NCBI GenBank assembly: GCA_965277445.1
Contig: CBDICY010000013.1
Location: 1,860,001-1,924,000, forward strand
Direction: 5' to 3'
Length of the DNA stretch: 64,000 nucleotides
From: JAFMDF01 sp965277445
GTDB taxonomy: Bacteria > Bacteroidota > Bacteroidia > Chitinophagales > Saprospiraceae
Shown one piece after another: positions 25,842 to 34,980 of the stretch; the first letter of the stretch is position 1, and every line of letters starts with the position of its first letter. Below the pieces are notes generated by a model. It did not search any database. It was given only the letters and a program-made list of their open reading frames with translations, and was not told where the DNA came from. The position numbers and the translations under genes were made by a program.

Positions 25842-27557
25842 CTAAGATGCTTCCATTATTCCATCATTTTTCAACTTTATCCTTTCTTTTTGCGTAAGCT
25901 GTAAAGTATTCAGATTGTCTAATAAATCTGCTTGTTGGTGAACTCGTTGGGCATCTGCCAAAATCATAGCGGCTCCTTTTTCGCCAATCATCATAGTTGG
26001 CGCATTGGTATTCCCAGAAACAATAGTCGGCATAATAGAAGCATCAATGACCCTTAATTTATTTACCCCATGAACACGCAACCGTTCGTCTACTACCGCC
26101 ATCTTATCTTGCCCCATTTTACAAGTGCCAACAGGATGATAAACGGTTTCTAAATTATCTTGAATATATTTTAGGAACGCTTTATCCGACGAAAAATCAG
26201 CCCCTTCGTATAGCTTTTCTAAGACAGCGGTAAATTGTTTAGTTTTTAAAATTTGAATCGCTTTTCTACCAGCTTCTATCAATACTTGCCGATCTTCAGG
26301 TGCGGATAGAAAATTGGGCTGAATCAATACTTTATCTTTGGGATCCTTACTTTTTAATTCGACATACCCTCGGCTTTTAGGACGAAGTAAAGTGGGTAAA
26401 ATAGTCACCCCATCTTTAGTAGGGTAGGTGTCCATATCGTAGAGTTCTACCTCATTATCTTCGCCTAGATTAAAAGAGGCATAATGGAGTTGATAATCCA
26501 CTCGGTCGGGGCTTAAACTAGTACTGCCAAAAGCGACTGCTTCTAATGGTCCTTGGGTTAATGGTCCTTTTTTGAAAAGCAGGTAATTGGCTAAGTCTAG
26601 TACTTGATGATGGACTTTTAAATGATGATTTTGGGCATCTTGTTTTTTAGTGGCGCCTCCTACGGCAAACATCAGGTGATCTTGTAAATTTTTTCCCACG
26701 CCTGGCAAATCTTGTACACAATCAATCCCATGTTTTGCTAATTCTGCTCGATCGCCAATACCTGAAAGCATTAGAATTTGAGGAGAATTAAACGCACCTG
26801 CGGATACAATCACTTCTTTATTCGCAAGGTAAGTTTCCGTCGTTCCTTTTTTATTAAAAACCTCAATACCAGTAGCTTCTCCATTTTCAATTAAAATTCT
26901 CTTGGTATGCGTATGAGTGAGAATAGTTAGATTTTTTCGATTTTTGATAGGGTTTAAAAAAGCGACCGCTGCACTATTTCGTTTACCTTCCTTAATGGTG
27001 TTTTGAAAGGGGCCAACGCCAGCTTGTTTTTCGCCATTATAATCTTTATTTTCTTCAAAGCCCTCTTCTTGACATGCTGCTACAAAAACTTTTGCATAAG
27101 GTGTCGCAAATAATTTAGAAAAGCCAACATTTAGTTCCCCTCCTTGTTGATGATAATCGTTGGTAATGTCTTCGTTATGTTCTGATTTTTTGAAAAAAGG
27201 AAGCACTTCTTCATAGCTCCAACCTCTACTTCCTAGCTTTTCCCAATCGTTGTAATCTTCCTTATTTCCTCTGACATAAGCCATATAATTGGTAGAACTA
27301 CATCCACCTAACGTTTTCCCTCTAGGTAAATAAATTTTTCTATTGGCTACATGTTCCTGTGGTGCTGTTTCAAACCCCCAATCTACTGCTGATTTATGCA
27401 GTTTTGGACAACCAGCAGGTATATGAATATACATATTCTTATCAGGACCACCTGCTTCTACTAATAGTACTTTGTTTTTTGGATCGGCTGATAACCGATT
27501 GGCTAAAACACAGCCCGCAGAACCTGCTCCTATAATAATATAATCAAATTTTATCAT
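25842..27557 (-). CDS. GMC family FAD-dependent oxidoreductase (choline dehydrogenase-like)
   Basis: A 571-residue flavoprotein. The N-terminal FAD site is Gly-Ala-Gly-Ser-Ala-Gly-Cys near residue 9, with Leu-Val-Glu-Ala-Gly as the ribose-binding acid; GMC signature 1 appears as Gly-Lys-Thr-Leu-Gly-Gly-Cys-Ser-Ser and the C-terminal active site as Tyr-His-Pro-Val-Gly-Thr-Cys-Lys-Met. The family oxidises primary alcohols; BetA-like choline oxidation is possible but no aldehyde dehydrogenase or betaine gene is adjacent, so the substrate is open. The last 40 residues form a polar extension. Confidence 0.9.
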   Translation of the reverse strand: MIKFDYIIIGAGSAGCVLANRLSADPKNKVLLVEAGGPDKNMYIHIPAGCPKLHKSAVDWGFETAPQEHVANRKIYLPRGKTLGGCSSTNYMAYVRGNKEDYNDWEKLGSRGWSYEEVLPFFKKSEHNEDITNDYHQQGGELNVGFSKLFATPYAKVFVAACQEEGFEENKDYNGEKQAGVGPFQNTIKEGKRNSAAVAFLNPIKNRKNLTILTHTHTKRILIENGEATGIEVFNKKGTTETYLANKEVIVSAGAFNSPQILMLSGIGDRAELAKHGIDCVQDLPGVGKNLQDHLMFAVGGATKKQDAQNHHLKVHHQVLDLANYLLFKKGPLTQGPLEAVAFGSTSLSPDRVDYQLHYASFNLGEDNEVELYDMDTYPTKDGVTILPTLLRPKSRGYVELKSKDPKDKVLIQPNFLSAPEDRQVLIEAGRKAIQILKTKQFTAVLEKLYEGADFSSDKAFLKYIQDNLETVYHPVGTCKMGQDKMAVVDERLRVHGVNKLRVIDASIMPTIVSGNTNAPTMMIGEKGAAMILADAQRVHQQADLLDNLNTLQLTQKERIKLKNDGIMEAS

Positions 27558-27741
27558 GGATTTAATAAGTAGATTGTTTGAAAATTCATTTAACGATACG
27601 ACAATTTACTGCAACTTACATTAAATAATAGAAATTTAATAATATGAATGTTGAATTAATTGATGTGAAATTAAGTTATTTTAGCAAATCATTTTTAATG
27701 ACTAGAAAAACGGAATCACCTGTTGAAACTAAATGATTTAT

Positions 27742-27772
27742 TTGGAAGTATTTTGGAAATACTGTATTTTTA
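27742..27772 (+). promoter_or_regulatory. Candidate promoter of the Uma2-type gene
   Basis: TTG at 27742-27744, a 20-base spacer and TATTTTTA at 27765-27772 (one mismatch to TAnnTTTG), 33 bases before the ATG at 27805. Confidence 0.4.
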
Positions 27773-27804
27773 GACATTAACAAAGGGTTGTTCAAAGCAA
27801 AAAT

Positions 27805-28428
27805 ATGGAACAAATAGAATTACCAATAACCTTAAAAGAAAGAAATAATTTAGACGGTGGAGAACATCGTTTTTTCGGGACTTTTAAAGCTTTTTGCCAA
27901 CTATTACAGATTTGTGAATATCCAGTAGAATATCAAGAAAAAACGATTATTATTAAAAGTGTCGAGTCAGATGCTCATGAACAAATAGTTGCGAGTATTA
28001 TAGGTGAATTAGGTCGTATTTTTAAAGGGAACAAGGATTTTAAAAGATATGGTAGCAATCGCCATGTATATCTTGAAAAAGAAAAATGTGCATATTCTCC
28101 CGATTTATCCGTTGTAAAAGGCATACCTGACATTTTTGAATATTCAAAGGGAAAAACTGCCAATCAAAATCCTTGGTTGGTGGTAGAAATATTATCGGGT
28201 AGTACTAGAAAGAAGGATTTAGGAGAGAAATTACCTCGTTATAAAAGATGTAAAAGTTTAGAATATATTATATTTTTAGAACAGGATAGTTGTTTGGTAA
28301 CAGTTTACAGCAGAATAGGCAATTCTTTCCGATGGACTAGTACCGATTATGATCATGTAGACCAGACTTTTGCTATTGGTAATGATGCTATTTTGGTTGG
28401 GGATTTGTATGAGAATATTGAGTTGTAG
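27805..28428 (+). CDS. Uma2-like (DUF820) PD-(D/E)XK nuclease family protein
   Basis: A 207-residue protein. The fold signature is visible: His59-Glu60 early, Tyr-Ser-Pro-Asp100-Leu-Ser-Val, Val-Val-Glu128-Ile-Leu-Ser, then Asp138, Lys142 and Tyr146 in Lys-Asp-Leu-Gly-Glu-Lys-Leu-Pro-Arg-Tyr. This is the layout of Uma2/DUF820 proteins, a restriction-endonuclease-fold family abundant in cyanobacteria and Bacteroidota; its biological role is poorly known. The N-terminal 50 residues are shorter and differ from typical members. It begins a small accessory patch with the integrase. Start ATG 27805. Confidence 0.82.
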   Translation: MEQIELPITLKERNNLDGGEHRFFGTFKAFCQLLQICEYPVEYQEKTIIIKSVESDAHEQIVASIIGELGRIFKGNKDFKRYGSNRHVYLEKEKCAYSPDLSVVKGIPDIFEYSKGKTANQNPWLVVEILSGSTRKKDLGEKLPRYKRCKSLEYIIFLEQDSCLVTVYSRIGNSFRWTSTDYDHVDQTFAIGNDAILVGDLYENIEL

Positions 28429-28445
28429 CGTAAATTTAATTGAGG

Positions 28446-28476
28446 CTGATACAGAATTGTATTAATTCTGTATCAG
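28446..28476. repeat. 13-bp perfect hairpin, loop GTATT, after the Uma2-type gene
   Basis: CTGATACAGAATT (28446-28458) and AATTCTGTATCAG (28464-28476) flank the loop GTATT, the same loop as the hairpin at 3532-3570. A second short hairpin (AGGATT / AATCCT) follows. Possibly a weak terminator. Confidence 0.65.
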
Positions 28477-28504
28477 GATTTCTAAAAATCCTACCTTTTC
28501 AATA

Positions 28505-28534
28505 TTGTTTTTCCTATTTATTTTATTAATTTTG
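28505..28534 (+). promoter_or_regulatory. Promoter of the small integrase gene (TTG-N19-TAATTTTG)
   Basis: TTG at 28505-28507, a 19-base spacer and TAATTTTG at 28527-28534 fit the Bacteroidota consensus closely. The ATG at 28564 lies 29 bases beyond, a normal leader. Confidence 0.6.
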
Positions 28535-28563
28535 ATACATTACTTTATAAGAAATGTATTGCT

Positions 28564-29142
28564 ATGATTATAGACCTATTCAGTCCAGAAGGGGAACGCA
28601 AATATTTAATAGAAGACGAAAGATTACAGTTTTTAGAACTTGCTAGACAAGCCGAAAACGAGCAAAGAACCTTTTGCTTGATGCTCTATTATACGGGTGC
28701 TAGAATATCCGAAGTGTTAAATATGACTTATGGAGATATTGATAATGTGGGTTTATATGTCACCATCGAGAGCCTAAAGAAAAGAAGGAAGGGAGTATTT
28801 AGGAGAATCCCTTTGCCAGAACAGTTTTTAGATGAATTGCAGATGGTACATAACATTAAAAAACATCAGAAGAACCCAAAGACCAAAAGGGATAAACTTT
28901 GGACTTGGACAAGAAATACAGGCTACCGCAAAATAATGGAGATAATGAAAAAGGCAGGAATTGAGGGAGTACACGCTTGCCCTAAAGGGTTACGCCATAG
29001 TTTTGCCATTCATTGTTTGGAAAAGAATATACCTTTGAATATGGTTAGTAAGTGGATGGGGCATAGTTCTTTAGAAGTGACCACTATTTATGCGAATGCT
29101 TTGGGGAAGGAGGAAAGGAAGATTGCATCTAGGATTTGGTGA
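28564..29142 (+). CDS. Minimal tyrosine recombinase/integrase
   Basis: A 192-residue site-specific recombinase that holds only the catalytic domain; the N-terminal SAM-like DNA-binding domain of about 100 residues is absent or reduced to 25. Catalytic residues: Arg47 (Thr-Gly-Ala-Arg-Ile-Ser-Glu), Lys72/73 in the beta-hairpin, Arg144 (Gly-Leu-Arg-His-Ser-Phe), His167 (Met-Gly-His-Ser-Ser) and the nucleophile Tyr176. The first His of the usual HxxR box is Lys141; this Pro-Lys-Gly-Leu-Arg-His variant is shared by a known subgroup, so it need not be inactive. It is alone, without phage genes; its site is unknown. Confidence 0.85.
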   Translation: MIIDLFSPEGERKYLIEDERLQFLELARQAENEQRTFCLMLYYTGARISEVLNMTYGDIDNVGLYVTIESLKKRRKGVFRRIPLPEQFLDELQMVHNIKKHQKNPKTKRDKLWTWTRNTGYRKIMEIMKKAGIEGVHACPKGLRHSFAIHCLEKNIPLNMVSKWMGHSSLEVTTIYANALGKEERKIASRIW

Positions 29143-29244
29143 TAGTATTAGTCTAATATAAATATCTATTTGTCTATATAATTTTAAATTAAAAACAATT
29201 TATTTTAAATTATATTTTTTATTCATTAACAAAATTGAAAACAA

Positions 29245-29991
29245 TTGAACAAAGAAGAAAGAAATTCTAATATAAGATTTCAAGTAATGACCATTATGGT
29301 AGCCATTATAGGGATGGTACTAACTTATAAACTTGCCGAAAATCAATTACAACAACAGCAACTACATTTCAATGAATCTATAAGGAGGGATAGCTTTCTA
29401 AATATAGAAAAAACAAAACTAGTAGTAGAAGAACTTGCACTCGCAAGGTTACAGTATGAAAATGCTGTTAGAAGATTTAAAACTGATAGTTTAATACAAT
29501 CTAAACGACTAAATGTAGCACGAAACGAATTAAGGCTGGTTGTACAGGAAAAAAAGAATAGAGATAATGTTCTTAAAGATCAAATAAGTGATTTTTTTCT
29601 ATTTGCGCTAATTGAAATTGGAACTACCATTAATAGGGAAAGTAATACTCCAGACCAAAATCTTTACTGGTTAAAAAAATTAGATAAAGAAATGAAGAAA
29701 ATGCAACTTAATCCTTTAGTTTTTGAAGACGATAAAATAGCTAAAGAATGGAAAGATTCGGAATTGATAGTTTATCAATTAATTTTATTTTATGAGCAAT
29801 ACAAGAATAAAGATAAAGACCCTAAAGCGTTTACTTCAAATAATGGAGAAGAAGGAGCTAAGCGAATGTTTAAGTCTTTAAAAGAAAGACTATTTTTAAG
29901 TCATAAAAGATTAGTCCGTTTATTTAAAGAAAAATATAATATTATGAAAGGTTATAGTTTTGATCCAAAAGGGAATTTTGAAATTAAATAA
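29245..29991 (+). CDS. Membrane-anchored coiled-coil protein of unknown function
   Basis: A 248-residue protein starting with TTG at 29245 (the next Met is residue 15, inside the membrane segment). A hydrophobic helix at about 12-30 is followed by a long charged helical region (about 30-120, rich in Glu, Lys, Arg and Gln) likely to form a coiled coil, then a mixed alpha domain with many Lys. No family was recognised. The gene is richer in A and T than its neighbours and uses AGA and ATA codons often. It is 22 bases before the next gene, so the two probably form an operon. Confidence 0.6.
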   Translation: MNKEERNSNIRFQVMTIMVAIIGMVLTYKLAENQLQQQQLHFNESIRRDSFLNIEKTKLVVEELALARLQYENAVRRFKTDSLIQSKRLNVARNELRLVVQEKKNRDNVLKDQISDFFLFALIEIGTTINRESNTPDQNLYWLKKLDKEMKKMQLNPLVFEDDKIAKEWKDSELIVYQLILFYEQYKNKDKDPKAFTSNNGEEGAKRMFKSLKERLFLSHKRLVRLFKEKYNIMKGYSFDPKGNFEIK

Positions 29992-30013
29992 ATAACAAAA
30001 AACAAGAGCTAAA

Positions 30014-30550
30014 TTGAAAAAAATATTAAAAAAATTTTGGGACTTCTTTAACCTCTTAATGACAGCAATAGGTGTTATTACTTTTGGAGAAGATATTTTA
30101 CCCTCCTTAATAAAATGGAATGATTTTTTTGTTTTTCTAATTGAAAAAATAAGATGGATAAGAGATTTGGTTTTGCTTCCAATAACCTACCCTCTTAGAG
30201 AATTTTTCAATTTGATTCTTTTTGATTGGTGGAAAAGTTATTTATTTATAGGGTTTCTTTTATTAAATACCTACAACTCATCTTATACAATCATTTGTGG
30301 GCATTTTAGTAAAAGCTCATATATGAGCCTGCTCTTAGATAACTTCTCTTTAAAATTAAAGACACTATATCACATTTTATATAGAATCCTTTTATGGCCT
30401 ATTGTTTTAGTTGATTTAATAAAGCACTATATTGATAAGGGCTATGAAAGAGAACACAATGTATATACCTTATGGGGGAAATTTATTTATTATCTTGGAA
30501 TAACTATATTAGTATTGTTATTTGTAAATTGGACTATTAATAAAATTTAA
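30014..30550 (+). CDS. Multi-pass membrane protein of unknown function
   Basis: A 178-residue protein starting with TTG at 30014. Hydrophobic segments lie at about 9-24, 32-60 (broken), 75-92, 122-140 and 155-175, giving four or five passes, with many Trp, Phe and Tyr. No family was recognised. It follows the coiled-coil protein by 22 bases and shares its low G+C and codon use, which suggests that the pair was acquired together, perhaps with the nearby integrase. A bidirectional terminator follows at 30667. Confidence 0.6.
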   Translation: MKKILKKFWDFFNLLMTAIGVITFGEDILPSLIKWNDFFVFLIEKIRWIRDLVLLPITYPLREFFNLILFDWWKSYLFIGFLLLNTYNSSYTIICGHFSKSSYMSLLLDNFSLKLKTLYHILYRILLWPIVLVDLIKHYIDKGYEREHNVYTLWGKFIYYLGITILVLLFVNWTINKI

Positions 30551-30666
30551 TTTTGTTTTTTAATAGACCGACAAAGGCTAGAACCAACGTTCTAGTCTTT
30601 GCTCATTTCCCAAGAAACAAAATATAATTTCCCGAAATAATATTTGGCGACTATCCAATAAAAACC

Positions 30667-30702
30667 AAAAAGCCCTACCAGACAAATCTAACAGGGCTTT
30701 TT
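30667..30702. terminator. Bidirectional intrinsic terminator
   Basis: AAAAAGCCCT (30667-30676) and AGGGCTTTTT (30693-30702) form a 10-bp stem with T runs on both strands. It can end both the + strand membrane pair and the minus strand PQQ dehydrogenase gene, whose stop is at 30722. Confidence 0.8.
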
Positions 30703-30721
30703 ATCATTCAAGTAAAGAAAT

Positions 30722-32932
30722 CTAATCCTTCCTCGGAGCAGTATCCGCCATATACTGCATTCCAGCCAAACCAGTTAATAGTGCCACAGGGTCAGCTCCA
30801 CCACGTAAAGTCTCTGAAGTATATTTCAAAAAGTGCCCAATATCTTCTACATCTTGCTCCGTCAAACGACCGCCAAAATTAGGCATACCATTACTCACTA
30901 AAGCACCATTTAAAATGATTTCTTTATGGTTTTTGAAAACACCTTCCGAAGAATGCGTTAAATCTGGTAAAGCGCCACCGCCTGCACCAAATGCGTCACC
31001 ATGACAAGTCAAACAAAACTTGATATATAGATTAAGTCCTCGGCCAACTTGAATCGGTTCGCCTGTATGCGGTAGGGTAGTAAGCGAAGTGGCTACAGGA
31101 TTGACCATTTCTGCGGGCATTTCTGCTTTACCACCTAATTTGAAAGTGAAAATACGCCCAGGATGCACATTTTTAGTGAATTTACGGGTTAACCCAACAA
31201 TACCACCCCAGCCAACGACGACCGTTACATATTGTTCTCCATCTACGGTATAGGTAACTGGAGGGGCAATAATACCCGTCAATAAATCCTTTTGCCATAA
31301 TTTAGAACCATCTTTGGCATCATAAATAGTAAATTGTCCAGTCGCATCGCCTTGTAAAACTAAGCCACCTTTTGTGGTTAAAATACCACCATTCCAATGT
31401 GTTAATGGATGCTCGACTGCCCAAACTTCTTTTTGGGTAACGGGGTCAAAAGCAATGGTTCTACCGTAAGGTCTCATAGGGTCTGGTGCGCCCGCAGAAC
31501 CTGCACTAAAAGGCTTGTATAATTTATCGGCATAACTAACATTCCAACCTGTTCCAGAACCACCTCTAGCTACTTTATTATACGTATCTTCTGTCTCATG
31601 TGAGAACGTGATACTAGCGGTATGGGTAGGAATGTACATTAATTTTGTTTCTCTATTGAACGCTTGTGGTTGCCAATTATGACCACCATAGGCGCCGGGA
31701 GCAATTACGGTATTTTCTCCTGGGTTTTTATATCTAGCCCCTGGTGCTTCAATCGGACGACCTTTGTCATCCAAACCAGTTGCCCAGTTGATTTGCGTAT
31801 AAGCAGAGCCATTAATAAATTGACCATTGGTTCGATCAATCACATAGAAAAAACCATTTTTAGGGGCTTGCATTAATACCTTCCGCATTTTACCATCAAT
31901 CTCTAAATCTGCTAAGGTAATGGGTTGGGTAGAGGTATAATCCCAAGTATCCCCAGGTGTTGTTTGGAAATGCCATTTATAACTACCATCATCCGCATCT
32001 ACAGCGACAATACTAGATAAAAATAAATTATCGCCACCTTCTGGGCTTCTTTGTAATTGATCCCAAGGCGAACCATTTCCTACCCCTAAATAAACAGAAT
32101 TCATTTCTGGATCATAAACAATTGCATCCCAAACGGTACCACCACCGCCATATTTCCACCATTCGCCTGTCCAAGTTTTTGCAGCTTCTTCCAAGATTGG
32201 ATTTTCAAAAGGCTTAGATGGATCGCCAGGAACGGTATAAAAACGCCATTTTTGGTCACCTGTTGCTGCATCATAAGCAGTTACGTACCCTCTAGCGTCA
32301 TATTCTGCGCCACCATTACCAATTAGGACATTGCCTTTAGCAATTCTAGGCGCGCCTGTAATCGTATAATCTCGACTTTTATCAATTGTTAATTTTTCCC
32401 AATTTACCTCACCTGTAGCAGCATTTAAGGAAATCAATCTGCCATCAATTGTTCCCACAAAAACCGCCCCTTTGTACAAGGCAACCCCTCTATTGACAAC
32501 ATCACAACAAGCTTTTTCGCCGTAATCTCTAGGAACTTCAGGGTCAAACTCCCAAATTTTTTGGCCTTTTCGTAAATCAATTGCCCAAACGACACTCCAA
32601 GGTCCCGTTAAGTACATAATCCCATCGACCACAATGGGCGAAGCTTCTATCCCTCTTTTAACGCCTAAGTCTAAAGACCAAGCGAGGCTTAAATCTTTGA
32701 CAGTTTCCTTATTAATTTGATCTAAAGTACTATATCTATCTTCTTGGTAATTACCGCCATAAGTGAGCCAATCGCCATCAATGTCCGCCTTCGTTAAAGT
32801 GGCATCATCTATGGCATTGGTAACGGATTGAATATGTTCAGCCGTTCCTTTAGCGACTGGTTCGGGCTGACAACTAAATAGTATAAAACTAAGTAGGGGG
32901 CAAAGAATACCGAATTGGATTAGGTTTTTCAT
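30722..32932 (-). CDS. PQQ-dependent quinohaemoprotein alcohol dehydrogenase, lipid-anchored
   Basis: A 736-residue lipoprotein (lipobox Ile-Leu-Phe-Ser-Cys near residue 21). The body is an eight-bladed PQQ propeller; the vicinal cysteines in Glu-Lys-Ala-Cys-Cys-Asp near residue 140 form the disulfide ring typical of PQQ alcohol dehydrogenases. The C-terminus carries a cytochrome c domain with Cys-Leu-Thr-Cys-His and a later Gly-Met-Pro-Asn-Phe ligand. The enzyme oxidises a primary or secondary alcohol in the periplasm and passes electrons through haem to the respiratory chain. No PQQ synthesis genes are near. Start is the ATG at 32932. Confidence 0.9.
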   Translation of the reverse strand: MKNLIQFGILCPLLSFILFSCQPEPVAKGTAEHIQSVTNAIDDATLTKADIDGDWLTYGGNYQEDRYSTLDQINKETVKDLSLAWSLDLGVKRGIEASPIVVDGIMYLTGPWSVVWAIDLRKGQKIWEFDPEVPRDYGEKACCDVVNRGVALYKGAVFVGTIDGRLISLNAATGEVNWEKLTIDKSRDYTITGAPRIAKGNVLIGNGGAEYDARGYVTAYDAATGDQKWRFYTVPGDPSKPFENPILEEAAKTWTGEWWKYGGGGTVWDAIVYDPEMNSVYLGVGNGSPWDQLQRSPEGGDNLFLSSIVAVDADDGSYKWHFQTTPGDTWDYTSTQPITLADLEIDGKMRKVLMQAPKNGFFYVIDRTNGQFINGSAYTQINWATGLDDKGRPIEAPGARYKNPGENTVIAPGAYGGHNWQPQAFNRETKLMYIPTHTASITFSHETEDTYNKVARGGSGTGWNVSYADKLYKPFSAGSAGAPDPMRPYGRTIAFDPVTQKEVWAVEHPLTHWNGGILTTKGGLVLQGDATGQFTIYDAKDGSKLWQKDLLTGIIAPPVTYTVDGEQYVTVVVGWGGIVGLTRKFTKNVHPGRIFTFKLGGKAEMPAEMVNPVATSLTTLPHTGEPIQVGRGLNLYIKFCLTCHGDAFGAGGGALPDLTHSSEGVFKNHKEIILNGALVSNGMPNFGGRLTEQDVEDIGHFLKYTSETLRGGADPVALLTGLAGMQYMADTAPRKD

Positions 32933-33160
32933 TGAATGAATGGTTGAAGAATTAGGAGAAATATATCGTGCAGTTGCTTTGAGTAAGCAACATACACTTT
33001 AAAGGTGAAATTAGTATAATTTTACTAATTATATAATTTTTACCTTATTATATTTTGAAATATGACAATTGGGAGAGATTTTCTTGTTGTGGCTTGATGT
33101 TTGTTCCATTAAATTCTAAGCTCACTCCCTCCTAAAAAGTAATACGTCTAATATCCTTAA

Positions 33161-33370
33161 ATGACAAAAATAAAATTTAAAAGAAAACGAATACTCTTTC
33201 CTTCCTTATTTAATTTTTGGTTAAAAATAGCTGCTTATTTTGGGGCAATTATATCCATTACCCTTTTATTGGTAGAAGGTAAACGGGCATTTTATAATGC
33301 TAATATGCAGTTCTTTATTCCAATTAGTATCTTCCTATCCATCTATTTTTTATATCAAAAAAACAAATAA
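33161..33370 (+). CDS. Small basic membrane protein
   Basis: A 69-residue protein: basic N-terminus (Lys-Phe-Lys-Arg-Lys-Arg), hydrophobic segments at about 19-38 and 48-65, short polar tail. No family recognised. It is 23 bases upstream of the next frame in the same direction, so they may be co-transcribed. Confidence 0.45.
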   Translation: MTKIKFKRKRILFPSLFNFWLKIAAYFGAIISITLLLVEGKRAFYNANMQFFIPISIFLSIYFLYQKNK

Positions 33371-33393
33371 ACAAATAAACTAATTTGCGTTAA

Positions 33394-33825
33394 ATGAGAA
33401 AAGATCATTTATTAAAAATGAAAAACTACCTAACTAAATATCAAAAAAAGATTGGGCTTATTTTATTTATGGGACTGTACGTTACTTGGGTTTACGTAAG
33501 TGTTAAAAGGGCTAATATTAGTAGTTGCAAAGCTGTTGAAATTTTTGATAGAAGTGCTATTTATGGTAAACTATTACATTGTAAAACCTCGAACGGTGGA
33601 CACAAAATAAAAGTGGACGATGATACTACTTTATATGGTTTTGTAATTGAAAATATAAGACCAGAAGACAAGGTATTCTATGATGATTTTATGTTTACTA
33701 GAGTTATAAAAATAGGAGAAAGTACTATTAGAAAAGATAGTTTTAATGATAGCCTTTTTGTCATTAATAATGATAAGACTTATGTTTTTAAAGTTTGTAG
33801 AAGCTTTGATCATTGTAAAAATTAA
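33394..33825 (+). CDS. Hypothetical single-pass membrane protein
   Basis: A 143-residue protein; ATG at 33394 or, eight codons later, 33418. One hydrophobic helix lies at about 22-38, then an extracytoplasmic domain of beta character with four Cys (near residues 48, 64 and two in the tail Val-Cys-Arg-Ser-Phe-Asp-His-Cys). No family recognised. It may be a small anchored protein made with the preceding one. Confidence 0.5.
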   Translation: MRKDHLLKMKNYLTKYQKKIGLILFMGLYVTWVYVSVKRANISSCKAVEIFDRSAIYGKLLHCKTSNGGHKIKVDDDTTLYGFVIENIRPEDKVFYDDFMFTRVIKIGESTIRKDSFNDSLFVINNDKTYVFKVCRSFDHCKN

Positions 33826-34180
33826 CTACTACATCTTTTTTCCTTTAAATTACAACGAAAATGCGTATTCTTATTTAAAAAGAGATACGATAAAAATTAA
33901 TTTACCCAGAATACAATATAGGAAGAATCTGTTTTAATCCGTTCAATCTGCCTGTCCTCCTATTTTTAAGCGGTTCACTTCGTTTATGTTTACTATCCTC
34001 TTAGTTCGTTGATGTAGCATGTTCTAATCTCCAATCAAGCTATTCGGATTAACATTGTATAACCCTATTTGTTTGTTATGTCAAAACTGTTAACAATTTT
34101 AGGAGAATAAAAAAACACAACCATTCGTTTTTTAGTTATAATTTTGATGTTTACTATTTAATCAACCCGACTAAAAAATA
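33826..34180. other. Intergenic region with a -7 box at 34139-34146
   Basis: No gene was seen. TAATTTTG at 34139-34146 is a candidate -7 element for the downstream gene, 34 bases before its ATG, without a clear -33 box. Confidence 0.4.
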
Positions 34181-34627
34181 ATGAAAAAAACAATCTACAT
34201 CTTTCTATTAATTGGCTGTTTTACTGTTATTGCAACTACTACTAAAGCGCAAGCCCTAATTGATTGGTATAACCTAAGCGACGTCACCTTTGAAGAAAAG
34301 CAAATTCCTGGAGAAGAATTAAAATATAATCACGCCACTTTTGGACCCTCTGTTACGCCATTTGAAGGCGTTGAAGTGATGATTACAGGGTACATGATTC
34401 CAATAGACCCATTCGGTATTTCTTATGTGTTGTCCATGAATCCGAATGCGATGTGCTTCTTTTGTGGTGGAGCAGGCCCTGAAACGGTAATTCAATTGAA
34501 TATGGCGCCAAGTGCTATAAAAAGATATAAAACAGACGATCGATTGACTTTTAAAGGCATTTTTCACGCGAAGGAGACTGATATTGAGAGTTTGACTTAT
34601 GTTCTGGAGAATGCGGAGGAAATGTGA
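34181..34627 (+). CDS. Secreted DUF3299-like protein
   Basis: A 148-residue protein with a signal peptide (about 24 residues, ending Thr-Lys-Ala-Gln-Ala). The mature part looks like a small beta barrel with Val-Met-Ile-Thr-Gly-Tyr-Met-Ile-Pro near residue 65 and a Cys pair in Met-Cys-Phe-Phe-Cys-Gly-Gly-Ala-Gly-Pro-Glu near residue 93. This layout is like DUF3299, whose role is unknown; the Cys pair may bind a metal or form a disulfide. It stands alone. Confidence 0.6.
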   Translation: MKKTIYIFLLIGCFTVIATTTKAQALIDWYNLSDVTFEEKQIPGEELKYNHATFGPSVTPFEGVEVMITGYMIPIDPFGISYVLSMNPNAMCFFCGGAGPETVIQLNMAPSAIKRYKTDDRLTFKGIFHAKETDIESLTYVLENAEEM

Positions 34628-34980
34628 TTTTAGTAGGCAGTTTGCAGTTGCAGTAGGCAGTAAAAAGTTGCTAGTTCCCAGTCGTCAGTTTGACAGTAAG
34701 GCAGTAAAACTTTGATTTTAAATATTTAAATTCGAGTGCGTTAACTAAAGCGTTTCAAAAAAATAAGCTATATAAAATAAATCGTATGAAGTAATCAGAT
34801 AAAAATAAGTTAAGCACTAACTTTACAAACCAATAATAAAAGAGTACTCCCTAAAATCTTTATGTTTTCCATTAAAATAACGTAAAATTAAACTGCGCTC
34901 GTCAAAAAACTCCGTGTTCTTTGTGAACTCCGTTCCTCTGTGGTGAAAAAAGCCTTCTAGTTTGTCAAAAGCATGCTATT
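34628..34980. other. Intergenic region made of short quasi-repeated words
   Basis: The first 100 bases repeat words such as GGCAGTTTGCAGTTGCAGTAGGCAGT, shortened here to GGCAGT and GCAGT units, and 34895-34945 resembles the CACAGAG/CTCTGTG palindrome at 40370-40452. No gene was seen. Confidence 0.4.

Noticed and set aside
34628..34720. GGCAGT-type words considered as a CRISPR or tandem array
   Set aside because: Units vary in length, lie within less than 100 bases and have no spacer-like order.
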